A DNA stretch of 57,973 bases from Ectocarpus siliculosus (lineage: Eukaryota; Sar; Phaeophyceae; Ectocarpales; Ectocarpaceae). A program made the translations under genes and the position numbers. Numbering within the stretch: position 1 is the first letter of the stretch; each line of letters begins with the position of its first letter. The stretch spans positions 1,186 through 59,158 of the forward strand of contig FN648640.1 of NCBI GenBank assembly GCA_000310025.1, written 5' to 3'. Below are positions 22,560 through 32,260 of the stretch, piece after piece. The notes beneath the pieces were generated by a model. That model saw only the letters and a program-made list of their open reading frames with translations, was not told the origin of the DNA and did no database searches.

Positions 22560-22895
22560 TGTTTGTGTTTTGATTGCTTGAGAATTTGGTACAACATTTC
22601 TCAAGGGGGTGATTTGTTTATTGGCAGACTTTTTCAGGGATCGTGCTTTAACATCAGAATATTTGCATGATTTCGCACAACATGTTCTACTGGGAGACCA
22701 GCAGATTCCGTGGAACATTGCTGTATTGGGAGGTCTGTTTTGATTGGAATGACGGATGATTTACGTTGGTTGGGTTGTTTAATTTATTTTCCGTTTTATC
22801 TGGCAGTATTGGTGAGGATGATTTCGTGCATCGTATCTTGTACCGAACAGGGGGGCTGTTTGGGGGTGCTCGGCAGATAATTGATATATGTACGT
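22560..22895 (+). pseudogene. Coding-like fragments, unknown
   Basis: One plus-strand frame reads LLADFFRDRALTSEYLHDFA and continues HVLLGDQQIPWNIAVLGG to about 22740. After stops, a second frame reads GSIGEDDFVHRILYRTGGLF to about 22890. AG dinucleotides at 22627 (TTGGCAG) and 22806 (CTGGCAG) could be acceptors, and GTCTG at 22733 could be a weak donor. No family was recognised. It could be two exons of one gene or a decayed one. Confidence 0.28.
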
Positions 22896-22952
22896 AAATG
22901 ATATGTGTATGATGGACATGCCTCATGTTGCCTCGTGCATGTCTCTCCCTCG

Positions 22953-23570
22953 TTAATGATAACGTTTTGAGTCAACCTGTTTTCTGAATTTGGACGGCCT
23001 CTGGTGAAGCTGCTGCACCCAAACAGGGTGCCATAATTTTTTTATCGCGGTCGAAAAGTCATTCGTCGTTGGTATTGGATCTGGCGCGAGAAAAAAATTT
23101 GAATCATCCCCGAAACTGCCGGCAGGGTGCGCATACGATGCCGGAAACATGGATGGAGCATGCATCGAATCTGGCACACGGACCTCTTCTAGCATCGAAC
23201 GACCCCACACCTGGTTGGTCTCCTTCTTTACAGGCGAGTGTGGCAGGACAGTCTGGGCCATGTTCCCACCGGCACTTGCTGGTGAATTCGGTGACACGCG
23301 CCGTCGTTGGTGTTTCGTTGGGAAACTACTTGAACGGCATGTGCGGGGCGTTTGAAACGAAGCTGCTTTAGACTTTGAGAATTTTGGGAAGTCATTTTGA
23401 AATTTTGAAATTGTGGAAGTCAACGGTGTTGTAGCGTATTTATACTCACATTCAGCATTTCGCAAAGTAATTCGTTGGGGGGGGATGGCGGGATAGGTTT
23501 CCTTGGTTTGGACGGGCACGGGAGGAGACCGTCTGCTCGGTATTGGTTTGGATGGGTACGGTAACTGCAA
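22953..23570 (-). CDS. 205-codon open frame, hypothetical
   Basis: The frame is open from a TTG (no ATG near the start) to a stop at 22953. The peptide is Pro/Ser-rich at the start and basic in the middle, with stretches such as NMAQTVLPHSPVKKETNQVW. The opposite strand is also open over part of it (plus frame with WLVSFFTGECGRTVWAMFPP, 23205-23355). Only one of the two can be the real reading, and neither has a recognised domain. Reported because of its length, with low confidence. Confidence 0.22.
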   Translation of the reverse strand: MQLPYPSKPIPSRRSPPVPVQTKETYPAIPPQRITLRNAECEYKYATTPLTSTISKFQNDFPKFSKSKAASFQTPRTCRSSSFPTKHQRRRVSPNSPASAGGNMAQTVLPHSPVKKETNQVWGRSMLEEVRVPDSMHAPSMFPASYAHPAGSFGDDSNFFLAPDPIPTTNDFSTAIKKLWHPVWVQQLHQRPSKFRKQVDSKRYH

Positions 23571-23687
23571 TTATCACGGTAATACCAAGTACATTATTCC
23601 CGAGAGGAGCCTTGAAAATTTCAATTGGGGAAAGCAACCGTGGCATACAGTTATCTATATCCAATAACTGATTCAAAATACTGTGTA

Positions 23688-24162
23688 TTTTGCTCTTAGC
23701 CTATAGGATCATTTAATGAAAGTGTTGGATTTTGGATGAGGCCTCCAGCTCTGAGGCCGGTGGTCCCACGAATGCACTGCCGCACCGATGGCCGCACCGA
23801 CGGCAGTAGGCCGGGCTATGTACAGTTTAAGATAAAATCAAGGTACCAAGAGCTGCGGCTAGGAGTCTGTAAATGTTTCATAAACGTTTACGTCTGAACA
23901 CCAGGGACGGTGGGTGGTCTCAAATTGTCCTGTTCTACCCGGCGTTTTATCGCAATCAAGGTTAGGGAGAAAGCGAATGATCAGCTGTGTGCTTGTATCA
24001 ACATGTTCCAAGGGCTGACGCCTTCCTCCATATTTCATTCCGAATCTTGGATTCATGTGTAGCCCAATTTTACTGGTGTATTTTGCTCTTAGCCTAGGGT
24101 CATTTAATGAAAGGGTTGAATTGTGGATGAGGCCTCCAGCTCCGGCTTGTGGTCCCACCCAA
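23688..24162. repeat. Direct repeat of ~85 bp, 390 bp apart
   Basis: ATTTTGCTCTTAGCCTATAG at about 23688 and ATTTTGCTCTTAGCCTAGGG at about 24080 are each followed by TCATTTAATGAAAG, GGATGAGGCCTCCAGCTC and TGGTCCCAC. The pair lies directly 3' of the tyrosine-recombinase fragment (which reads on the minus strand). Repeats of this kind at the end of a recombinase-coding element would fit a DIRS-like or Crypton-like 3' end. Confidence 0.85.
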
Positions 24163-24247
24163 TCTTTCCTGTTTTGAGTCTTCTGTTTGACTACTGACCT
24201 GGAGCCTGGATGAATCACCCAAACTTTCGTGAATTTGAGTCGTTATA

Positions 24248-24462
24248 TTAACGGATCCTGCAGCGGGCACACACGGCAAAGTCTGCTTCAAAGGCCGGAG
24301 ACAGCGACGCCTCGTTGGTTGCCGTTTTGTTGACCGCCCGCTCCTGAGCGGAGGACGCTTCAACGTAGTACTTCGCCATGGACTCCGTTTTCCAACCCCC
24401 AGCCTGCATGATCTCCTTTATCGCGGCACCGCCCATGGACCTGCTCAATGCCCCCCCATATT
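24248..24462 (-). pseudogene. Tyrosine recombinase C-terminus (truncated)
   Basis: The minus-strand frame reads SRSMGGAAIKEIMQAGGWKT followed by ESMAKYYVEAS and a short tail ending in a stop at 24248. The GGA..IKEIM.AGGWKTESM..YY pattern matches the end of phage-integrase-type tyrosine recombinases: an SxxGGA segment near box II, the conserved Trp in GGW, and the active-site Tyr in KYYVE. The upstream catalytic Arg/His region is missing, because the sequence before 24462 is unrelated. Eukaryotic DIRS retroelements and Crypton transposons carry such enzymes, which insert circular DNA by strand exchange. Which of these it came from cannot be decided from ~67 residues. Confidence 0.75.
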
Positions 24463-24797
24463 GCCAAAGTTTTATCTGTGGTCTCGCTTTGCAAAGTTCC
24501 CTTTTTGGAAACTTCCCAACCTAACAAATTGGAACGGACGTTTACCGTTTAAAATTGCGCTATGTGACGTTCCAAAAATGCTCTCGTCGCCATACGGATG
24601 GAACGAAGAGCGGACAACCGACATGCTTGTTTGTGTGCTTACCAGTAGTCAGCAACCGCTTGGCTTTTTCGTTACCACCGCGCCAAATGGTATTTGAAGT
24701 TGTCACCCTTATCCGATTGTTCCAATCTAGCTTGCCTCCCAAGGCCACGCGATGGTCCGTCATATCATCAGTTTCCATTGTATATTTGATGTAGGGT

Positions 24798-26628
24798 ATT
24801 GAACGGCCCCCGCGCCCCCAGTGGGCGCGGGGGCCCGAATCGCAAGCGAGAGTAATCGACGACGGTAAAGAATGAGATAAAAAATGAGGACGGCGAAGAA
24901 GTTGGAAAGCTGAGATGATAATTGGTTCCCGTGCGCGGGTGCGAGTGGAAAGACGTGGCAACGCGTAACGTGTGATGATAACGCACGGGTACCTGTATGT
25001 GAAGGTAATGGAGGCTTGCCCAAAAAGAGATGTTATTGTGGAGATAGATGTGACTTCTATATCTATTCGAAGGCGATGTAGCTTAAACATGAGAGAGAGT
25101 GCAAGGGTCCCATATTCGACCAAACTACTGATTGATGTGAAACGAACACAACACGAGACAAGCCAAACCAAAAGGACAGAACATGCGGGACAATCAAAAT
25201 GTGAAATATGAAGGCGGACGTCTTGACTTCAGTTTGCAAGAAAACGCCTTGGTCCCTCTTTTCAAGTTGAACTCCAACCATGCGTCTACTACTATGTACT
25301 GTAGTTTACGGAGGCAACTACAGGCTCCTCCGCCCACTGGAGCCCGAATGACATGCAAGGTGAAAAACACGCAAACGGCGACATTGATGATGCAGGGCTG
25401 GGCAAAGTTGACTGTATCATATGGCTATGAGTGGGGCGAAAGACTGCATTATAAAATGTTAATGAAAGTGGGACCGCCCACACGGAAGCAACGAAAAGGC
25501 GCATGTATACGCCTTGGCGTTTCCACAACAGCTTAGATATTTATATCTAGTTAAAGTATCCATGTCCTCAGACTAACTTACGTACCCGCGAGGTCCAAAA
25601 TACAAATGGCCATTAGTAAGGGCATCCAACTTCAAATCGAAAAAAGTATGATCCGGACCGTATGTATGCCCTTGGACACGGTGAGCAGTCATACCGAACA
25701 ACAGCATTTTCGGAAACTGGGTTCGCTTGACGCTAGAAAGAACGCCCTGGTGAGTGGCGATGAAAGTAATGGTGATACGCGGCAACTAATGTACGTGTCT
25801 AGAGTTTGAATTGAAGTTCCTATCGTTCGGACGGCGGTTAGACTATGTCGACAAGTTATAACACAAATGACCACAACACCATTAAGGCCGCGTTCACTGT
25901 TTTTATTGCGGTTCCGTTGGTTCCGTGTGAAGAAAATTCGAAAAAATCTGCGCGGGTCCGCTGAGCAAGCGGCTTGCGTACAGCACACCGACTGAGAGTA
26001 AACGTGCGTCAATGTTGCGTATGGCGTTGGTCGAAGCAAGTTGATGAAGTCAAAATGTAGCTGTTGTCTTGATGTTGTATGCATTTCGCGTTAGAACGGA
26101 AGGCGAGGCACGGCGTATTGCGTGATGACCGCAGTCGGTGTCGTGCTGCTGTTGACACGTAGCAGGAGCAAGTTCTCTCCGCTACAGCAGCAGTGCTGCT
26201 AACGATGTGTGTAATAACACATGTGAGACGTGCTTGACTTACAGTAAGGTCCACACTGATCTGCCGTGTACACACGCCACAATACATGTGTGTGTGGCTA
26301 TAGAACTCACCGTTGGTTGCCGCGCTGCTGTGTACTGTAGCGTAATGGTGCGCTGCTCAAGATGCCGCATGTCTAGAATTCCTCATCACGCTCATCCGAT
26401 CACGATCATTGCTCAAGTGTGAGAGTACATGTACGTGCCGTTAGTCAAACATTCTGGCGGTAGGAGGCAGCCCAAGGCTGCCGCATGTTCAGTCTCACAC
26501 CACAAAGGTGTGCAGAGTTCGCAAGAAAAGAAAAAAACGAAAACAAATCTCCGCCAACTCTATTTTCAAGTAATATTGCGACGGGATGAATCCTTGGAGT
26601 ATATAACTTAGGGTGATCATCTTCCAGA
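24798..26628 (-). mobile_element. Helitron-like element, copy 1 (decayed)
   Basis: About 1.8 kb, homologous and inverted to 33180-35582. The 3' end (low coordinates) has the strong hairpin GGCCCCCGCGCCC / GGGCGCGGGGGCC at 24806-24835, then GTTCAATACCCTA on the minus strand. A Pif1-type helicase fragment lies upstream in the matching orientation (25573-25785). The 5' part includes GGCAGCCTTGGGCTGCC-like and CACACCTTTGTG blocks near 26475-26515. A hairpin just inside the 3' end and a Pif1 helicase are hallmarks of Helitron rolling-circle transposons. No HUH Rep domain was recognised, so the copy is non-autonomous. The exact CTRR end was not clear (CTAC here). Confidence 0.72.
25573..25785 (-). 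pseudogene. Pif1-like helicase C-terminal fragment of Helitron copy 1
   Basis: The minus-strand frame reads RITITFIATHQG, then VKRTQFPKMLLFGMTAHRVQ, then GHTYGP and LTNGHLYFGPRGYVS. This matches the end of Helitron Pif1 helicases, where an R.QFP....FAMT..K.QGQT motif (V) is followed by a FTHGQLYVALSR-like motif VI. The Gln-Gly of motif V survives as QG, and the motif VI Arg region is altered (FGPRGY). The enzyme would unwind DNA during rolling-circle transposition. Only ~70 codons are left, with no earlier helicase motifs in frame. Confidence 0.78.
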
Positions 26629-26815
26629 AGACTCGTGATAGCTGCCACGAAGGAGGACCAAACCACGACCGAATTGGTTGAGCTACGGGCGTAAATTGTC
26701 ATTTGACCTCTGGTGCTGTGGGTGTCACTTCTTTGTTTCGTCGTTTCCCCGTATCGAAACGCTCGAGTGTTGGTTTTTCCATTCATCATTTTTGAATGGA
26801 ACTGTTTTTTGGCAG

Positions 26816-26917
26816 GAGGTGCTGCTCGATGAAGCGGGCCCGCCGTTCGGCTTGGGAGCATTCAAAACGTTTGCTGCTGAGCAACTCGTGGACGAGAATA
26901 TCGAGTTCTGGGTTGAG
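26816..26917 (+). CDS. RGS domain exon (first half)
   Basis: The exon follows TTTTTTGGCAG and ends before GTGAGAAG, 34 codons, phase 0 at both ends. It encodes EVLLDEAGPPFGLGAFKTFA then AEQLVDENIEFWVE. The F..F...E...ENI.FW pattern is the first conserved core of RGS domains, which bind the transition state of G-alpha subunits and speed GTP hydrolysis. The next exon (29157-29221) supplies VEKFKKAD, so the joined FWVEVEKFKK aligns without gap to the family consensus FW..CE.FKK. Upstream exons are not identified; Helitron copy 1 lies just 5' and may sit in the preceding intron. The rest of the protein, including any membrane part, is not seen. Confidence 0.82.
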
Positions 26918-27129
26918 GTGAGAAGGGGCGGTCTCCAGTATTGTCGTAGCCGCAGGCATACATCAACATAGTTTGACGCATGACATCAACGTAGTTTGAC
27001 CTATGAAAATGGACGCATCTGGCCGCATTCGAGATGTCCGCATTTATTGGGGGGATGCTCGACAGCGTCAAGTGTTCGATAGCTAAGCCATATTTCATTC
27101 GTCATGCAAAGTTCGGGAAAAAATGGCAA

Positions 27130-28013
27130 TTGACAAAAGCGGGGTATACCCCGCGTGTTTGGGCACAAAATGAGGTATGCTTTTTTTTTGTGTGGGGCGC
27201 AACGCCTGACGCCGGGTAGGCGGCTTTGCACCGCCTTCTAGCGCTTCAACCCCATGCGCAAGGTCCTTCGAAAGGACGCCCAATTTGTTTTTTTGGTTTT
27301 CACGCACAGGAACAGGGTTAACTAGGGCCTGGAGGAGGGGAGCTTGATGGAGGACCCCATTTTGTTCACGAAACCGCGGGGTACACCCCCCTGTCTGCAA
27401 AAAATAAGAGCGAGGGAGGGGGGGGGGAAGTACCCCATTTTGTTTCCCAAAAGGTACCCCATAATGTTCAAGGCATACCCTTTTTGTTCAGGGGTGGCGC
27501 TCCTGCCGACGGTCAAAATGGCAACCAAAAACCAACCGCAGACCACCGTAGGTGAGGCGACAAAAAGGTTGGGCTATAGTGGTCTGCGGGTGCAAACATA
27601 CATGGCTTTGTTGTGGTATGCGACGAGGCAAGGAGACAGAAGGTAGAAAATACAGAGTTATGGTGGGCTGCGGTTGGTTACCATTTTGACTGTTCCGCAG
27701 GAGAGTAACCACTGAACCAAAAGGGGGTATTTTTGGGGTACGTTTGTGAACAAAATTGGGTACTAGATAAACTTTTAACACAGGGGGGTGTACTCCGCGG
27801 TTTCGTGAACAAAATGGGGTCCTCCGACAAGCTCCCCTCTTCCAGGCCCTAGTTAACCCTGTTCCTGTGGGTGAAAACCAAAAAAGAAAGTTGAGCGTCC
27901 TCTCTAAGGACCTTGCGCATGGGGTTGAAGCGCTAGAAGGCGGTGTAGAGGCGCCTACCCGGCGTCAGGCGTTGCGCCCCACTAAAAAAAAAAGTATACC
28001 CCCATGTTGTCAA
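27130..28013. mobile_element. Foldback element 3, inside the RGS intron
   Basis: The left arm (27130-27550) and right arm (27655-28013) are inverted copies with about 100 bp between them. Landmarks are TTGACAA at 27130 against TTGTCAA at 28007, GTACACCCCC at 27381 against GGGGGTGTAC at 27784, and CCAACCGCAG at 27532 against CTGCGGTTGG at 27668. Identity is about 75-80%. It lies between the two RGS exons, so the pre-mRNA could form a hairpin of roughly 400 bp. There is no coding capacity beyond frames created by the repeat. Confidence 0.85.
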
Positions 28014-28019
28014 CTGCCC

Positions 28020-29150
28020 AAAAATAAATGTTGGGTGGGTGAAACATGGCAGAGAAAATATGCACGCCTTCCAAATAGCACATACACACCCGAACCACCA
28101 GGGCGGGTGACACACATACACACGCGGGTAGTCAAAGTGCCGGTGTGGTTCTCTGTGCAACGGAACACCAGCAATCAAACAGCTCTCGTTCGATGTTCAC
28201 GAAGTTAAAGGAAATGACATTCTGTTTCACACATTCTCCGCCACCCCTAGCTTGGACAGCCGCTTCTGATTACGTGTGCGGCTAGCCATACTCGTTCTCG
28301 GAAGCTATATTGTATGCTCCCTGCCTGCAGTCCATTAAACGAGCTCAATATATTTTCTGTTCTGCTCTTCGATTAACCGCGCGCGCGGGAGAGCTGTGTG
28401 ATATCTGAAAACACCCAACCGGACACACGTTTTGAGCGCGTCCCATCCAGATTCCGAGAACCAGCATGGGTAGAGTTAGCCACGCATGGCTTAAGCATCG
28501 GCCGTCGAAGCTTGTGGTTGGCAGCCTGAAAGGGTTTTGCTTCTTTTTGGACTTGAAGTTGTGAACACGCACGCCTCGACCCAACCGATTGGCTGAAAAC
28601 TGATGCTCGTTAACCTGCCAGGCTGTGCGTGCGTGACATTCTGCTGGTGGTCCGATCGGCGAATGAGTCGTGTGCACTGCGAATGGGTCAGATCGGGCCT
28701 CGGCACATCGATTTGTTCATTTTTTGTTGACTATGTGTACTTGGCTTACGACAATTGATTATTTTTTGACTTTACGTTGACCGTGATCTGGAGGTCTAAC
28801 TCGTGCCATACTCTGTATCTCCGATACCTGTTCGAAAATTGACGTAAAACTTTTCGTTCTTAGGTTTTTGCCACACCCCTGTGGTGATATTCCGAACTGT
28901 GAAACAGTGCGTACGCCGCTCAAGCCCGACATCGAAGGGGGCGAGCTCGAACGCGATACGCTTTCAGGCGCTGGACAAGCGTATGAACCCCCCTCCGTCC
29001 TCCCGCCCCCCTCTCGTAATCCTGGCCTCGGGATGGAAGGGAAATGCCTGTATATCGCACTCTCATTGGAGTGGGGAAAATGCCGCACAGCAGGCTTGAA
29101 TTAATTTTCATCACTGGCTTGTCTTTGCCACCCTGTTTTCTGTTTTCGTT
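28020..29150. other. Intron sequence of the RGS gene; no exon supported
   Basis: Direct joining of the two RGS exons leaves no room for an exon here. A plus-strand open frame (28868-29104) with coding-like parts starts soon after a TTCTTAG at 28862, but including it would split the RGS core. It may be chance or a trapped pseudo-exon. Confidence 0.5.
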
Positions 29151-29156
29151 TTGCAG

Positions 29157-29221
29157 GTGGAAAAGTTCAAGAAAGCGGACGAAAGTAGCTGCCAGCAAGC
29201 AGTCGCCGCCTTGTGCAGCAG
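29157..29221 (+). CDS. RGS domain exon (second part)
   Basis: The exon follows GTTTTGCAG and ends before GTGATATT: 65 nt, entering in phase 0 and leaving in phase 2. It encodes VEKFKKADESSCQQAVAALC and SR. In RGS domains the FKK helix is followed by a polar loop and then a helix leading to a (Y/F)I...AP..INI segment. That third exon should begin with one base completing the last codon. I could not find it in the remaining window, where LINE, Helitron and other repeats follow. The gene is therefore either interrupted, continues far downstream after a long intron, or lies partly outside the window. Confidence 0.72.
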
Positions 29222-29764
29222 GTGATATTTGCTTGTGATGACATGACCGTGTACGGGCCCGGTCACTTTGATACACATTTTGTATGGCTGTCTTCACTTC
29301 AACCACGCTTGCGGTCTCTACTCATGTTCTAATTTCCTTGCTGATCCAACTAACTCGGGCGCGGTCGGTAGTTACAGGTCAACTACCTAAAGAAATACGC
29401 ATTTGTAGAAACGAAAAAAAATGGACTCAATCCTTAAACACGATGGCTGATACAAGTGACAAACCGGGAGGCGAACAAACCCGGAAAACGTACAAATTAG
29501 CCCATCCCTGCCGCTTGTCACGGATGCTGAGCAGAGCAAAGAATGCAATAAATAATCATCAAACATCGCTTCACGGAAAAACAAAACGAGAGTCGCCTGT
29601 ATCTATCCACGTACCCAAACTAGGCCGGGGTGTATTCACCACCGGGGTAACACCGGCCAAGCCCTTTCTCTCCACACGTACACCTAAGAAACTTGCGTGT
29701 GGGTGGTTCTGAGGTCACTCCCTCGACCAAACCATACAAAAAGTACAGATGCAGACACAACAGG

Positions 29765-29960
29765 TTAATGTTGTTGTAGTTGTTGTTGTTGTTGTTGTTT
29801 TGTTGTTGTTGTCTTCACATTAAGTACCGTTCCGATCTCTCTACGCGTTGCCTTCATTGGTCCGTAGTGATCAAACACTTGACCGAGCGATTCCCGTGGT
29901 CACAGACTAACTTACTCAAATTAATGGGCCCGGAGGGTCCGCAAGGCAATTTTAATCAAG
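29765..29960 (+). repeat. Dispersed repeat G, copy 1, with (GTT)n
   Basis: A GTT/TTG microsatellite (29770-29812) leads into a block shared with 50665-50880: TTGTTGTTGTCTTCA, a TTCCGA(C/T)CT.TCT block, ACACTTGAC, CCCGTGGTCA and CTAACTTACT, then GGGCCCGGAGGGTCCGCAA, whose counterpart is GACCCGAAAGGCCCGCAA. Identity is about 70-75%. It overlaps a 134-codon frame that I do not annotate as a gene. Confidence 0.7.
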
Positions 29961-30502
29961 AGAGTGTCTGGAGCCCTCCGCTCCCCCCTACACACGCGCT
30001 ATGTGGGGGCAGAAATGAACTGAAGTCAATATCACAGGCCAGAGAGAGAGGTATACCCCCTGGTTCAACCTTGGTTCTGCACAGAGAAAGAGAGAAGGCC
30101 ATCCGAGGAAGAAACGAAAACAACGAAAGAGGTAGAAAAGGAACATCAAGAAAGCGAGGCAGGAAAAATAATACCTCGAAGTAGTAAACAGTCACATCAC
30201 AAGCGAACAAACACGATCACAATCAGGGCCACCAGCAACAACCAAGGCATGTCATCATTCGTGGGGGGTGCATGCAATAGTGCAACCACGGGGAGGGGGG
30301 GCTGGGGGATCAGCTATATCGCTTCACTCGGTCTGGTTCTTCTCCTCTACTTTCTTCCCTCGCCGCCTCGTTCATCTGCCGCCCTGCTCTCTCTCCCTTG
30401 GTTGTTGCCATATCTGTACTGTTGCTGGTCTCCTCGTCTCGTTTCAGTGCTCGTCGTCGGCTATCCTCCTCTTCGTCCTTGTGCCAGGCGGTCATGAACC
30501 TC

Positions 30503-31260
30503 TCAGCTCCCTGCCGTACCCCCGCATGCCATGGTCCAAACTAATTTCGGGACTCCGAACACACATGGCTCGTCATCCGTGGATCCTTGTGTAGCCCTGT
30601 ACGCCTTGGAATCGCCCTTCAGGCACGTCAGCCACTTCTTCTCCGGGCATCCCTTGTCTGGATTCTCCCCCCCCCCCACCAGTTCGCCGAACATCAGCCG
30701 TTTCGGGAGTCGCCCGTCGGGCTGCCGTGCCAATGCTCCCGCGAACAGTAGGCGCCGTTGCCGAACAGTGGTTTCCACGCTCTGGCGCCTGACCCTCTTC
30801 AGGGTCTGGGCGTTGGAGAGTTGCCGGTAGGTGCCCTTCTTACGCTGGTACCCGATTTCGCAGGAGAAGCCGGCGGTGTATCGACCGCAACAGCCGGTAG
30901 TGGTCGCGACGTGGGGCCCATGTCATGCAACCGTACGGCAGCGCCTCCATCGCCTCCGCCCGGAGCAGGCGGGTCGTGAGTCGAAACGTCTGTCGAAGAG
31001 CTCCCGGCCACATCTCCTGACGCACGCCCACTCTGCTCTGCTCCTGTAGTTTATCTCCCGGGTGAGGTCGTCATGTTCGTTGACGAGGCCACCTAGGTAC
31101 CGGAACTCAACGCCGTCTGGGCGTACCTCTGTCCCCCTGCTTCGATGATCAGTGATGACGGTGGGGGCGGCGGTGGCGGCGGTGCGGGTTGCTCCTCCTC
31201 CTCTACGCGTATCAGGAGCGTCTCCGTCTTCTTCTCCAATACCGTCAGGCTAACAATGCA
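30503..31260 (-). pseudogene. Non-LTR retrotransposon (LINE) 3' part, copy 1
   Basis: Read on the minus strand, the fragments come in the order expected for the end of a LINE ORF2 protein after the reverse transcriptase palm. They are EKKTETLLIRVEEEE, a Pro run (from GGT/CCG repeats), LIIEAGGQRYAQTA, YLGGLVNEHDDLTREINYRS (after a frameshift near 31100), EAMEALPYGCMTWAPRRDHY, and finally RLPKRLMFGELVGG with PEKKWLTCLKGDSKAYRAT. The stop is at 30503. The catalytic YADD region is not included, so the copy is 5'-truncated and frameshifted. Target-primed reverse transcription commonly leaves such 3' halves. The 3' tail probably lies between 30250 and 30500. Confidence 0.82.
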
Positions 31261-31599
31261 ATCCTTTTTTCTGCTGGGGAAATGAGACAATGAGAAAGGG
31301 GGGGTAGCGCTACCACAGCATTCGGGGGAGAGGCAGGGCTGGTATTCCTGCCACCCCCACACTATTCAGGTCGGCATATGCACATCTCTCCTCACGTTCT
31401 GCCGTCTCTGTCCTGGCCTTCTCAGCTGCATGCGTGTCCTCTTAACCGGGTCTGTCGACGCTTCTTCCCCCGACCCCAGTCGGTGGTCGTTTCGGTCCTC
31501 TGTCCTGGGCTCTACTATAGTTGTCCTGTGTGTTCCGCGCGTAGTCTGCTGGTCCTCTCTTCCTCCGAATACCATGTGACTATGAACCCCGCCGCGCCC

Positions 31600-32260
31600 T
31601 TAGCATCCCATTGTACCACAGCCGCCCATTCTCCGTCTTCACTGCGAAAGTCCAACAGGCACGAGGTACCCCAAACGTTCTCTTTGTCGTCATCAATAGA
31701 TTGGGTTGTGGTACCAAACGCTTAGAACCCGTCATTCAAGCGTTTCGGCCAATGCTGTTCCGGGCATCCCCTGCCTGGGTCCTCCCCCCCACGAGGTAGC
31801 TTCGGGACTCGTCCGTCAGGTTGGCTGGCCGCCGGATAGTGGTTTCCACGCTTTTCGCATCGAACCCTTGTACGGATCTGGGCGTATGAGACCTGCCGGT
31901 TTTGCTGCACGTGCGGCGGTACCCGAAAACCCGTGGTTGGAGCTGGTGGTGTATCGTTCTCAGCAGCGTATAGCGATCCCGCGGGGGTTCTTCCGGATAC
32001 TACGCCCTAGCTGCTCTGCTCCGGTACTTGATCTCATGTGTCTTCTACGACTCGGTCACCCAGAAGTAGGAACTCCGCGTGTCTGAGCGTACTTCTGTCC
32101 CGCCGCTTCGATGCACCTCCCTTCTTGGGTTCTTCTCCAACACTCCTCCTGTGAAGGGTCCAAGCTCTTGGATGTTTTTCAGCCCCCGCATATCACGCTG
32201 TTTGATCATCGTTTCCATCTGTCATATACATCTCCAAGTGGGCATATAAACCGCCATAAA
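31600..32260 (-). pseudogene. LINE 3' part, copy 2, more decayed
   Basis: The minus strand carries the same order of motifs as copy 1: VLEKNPRREVHRSGGTEVRS, a YFWVTES / RRHMRSSTGAEQ frame pair matching the strand-conserved region, RYTLLRTIHHQL, SVETTIRRPANLTDES, and a GGEDPGRGCPEQHWPKRLND segment equivalent to PDKGCPEKKWLTCLK. Several frameshifts and stops are present. Two truncated copies in the same orientation, one after the other, suggest nested or tandem insertion. The sequence in between (31270-31590) probably contains the 3' UTR of this copy. Confidence 0.68.

Noticed and set aside
29284-29712. Next RGS exon after 29221
   Set aside because: The frame 29284-29712 lacks the YI..A..INI pattern, and the acceptor at 29372 leads to a stop after four codons in the required phase.
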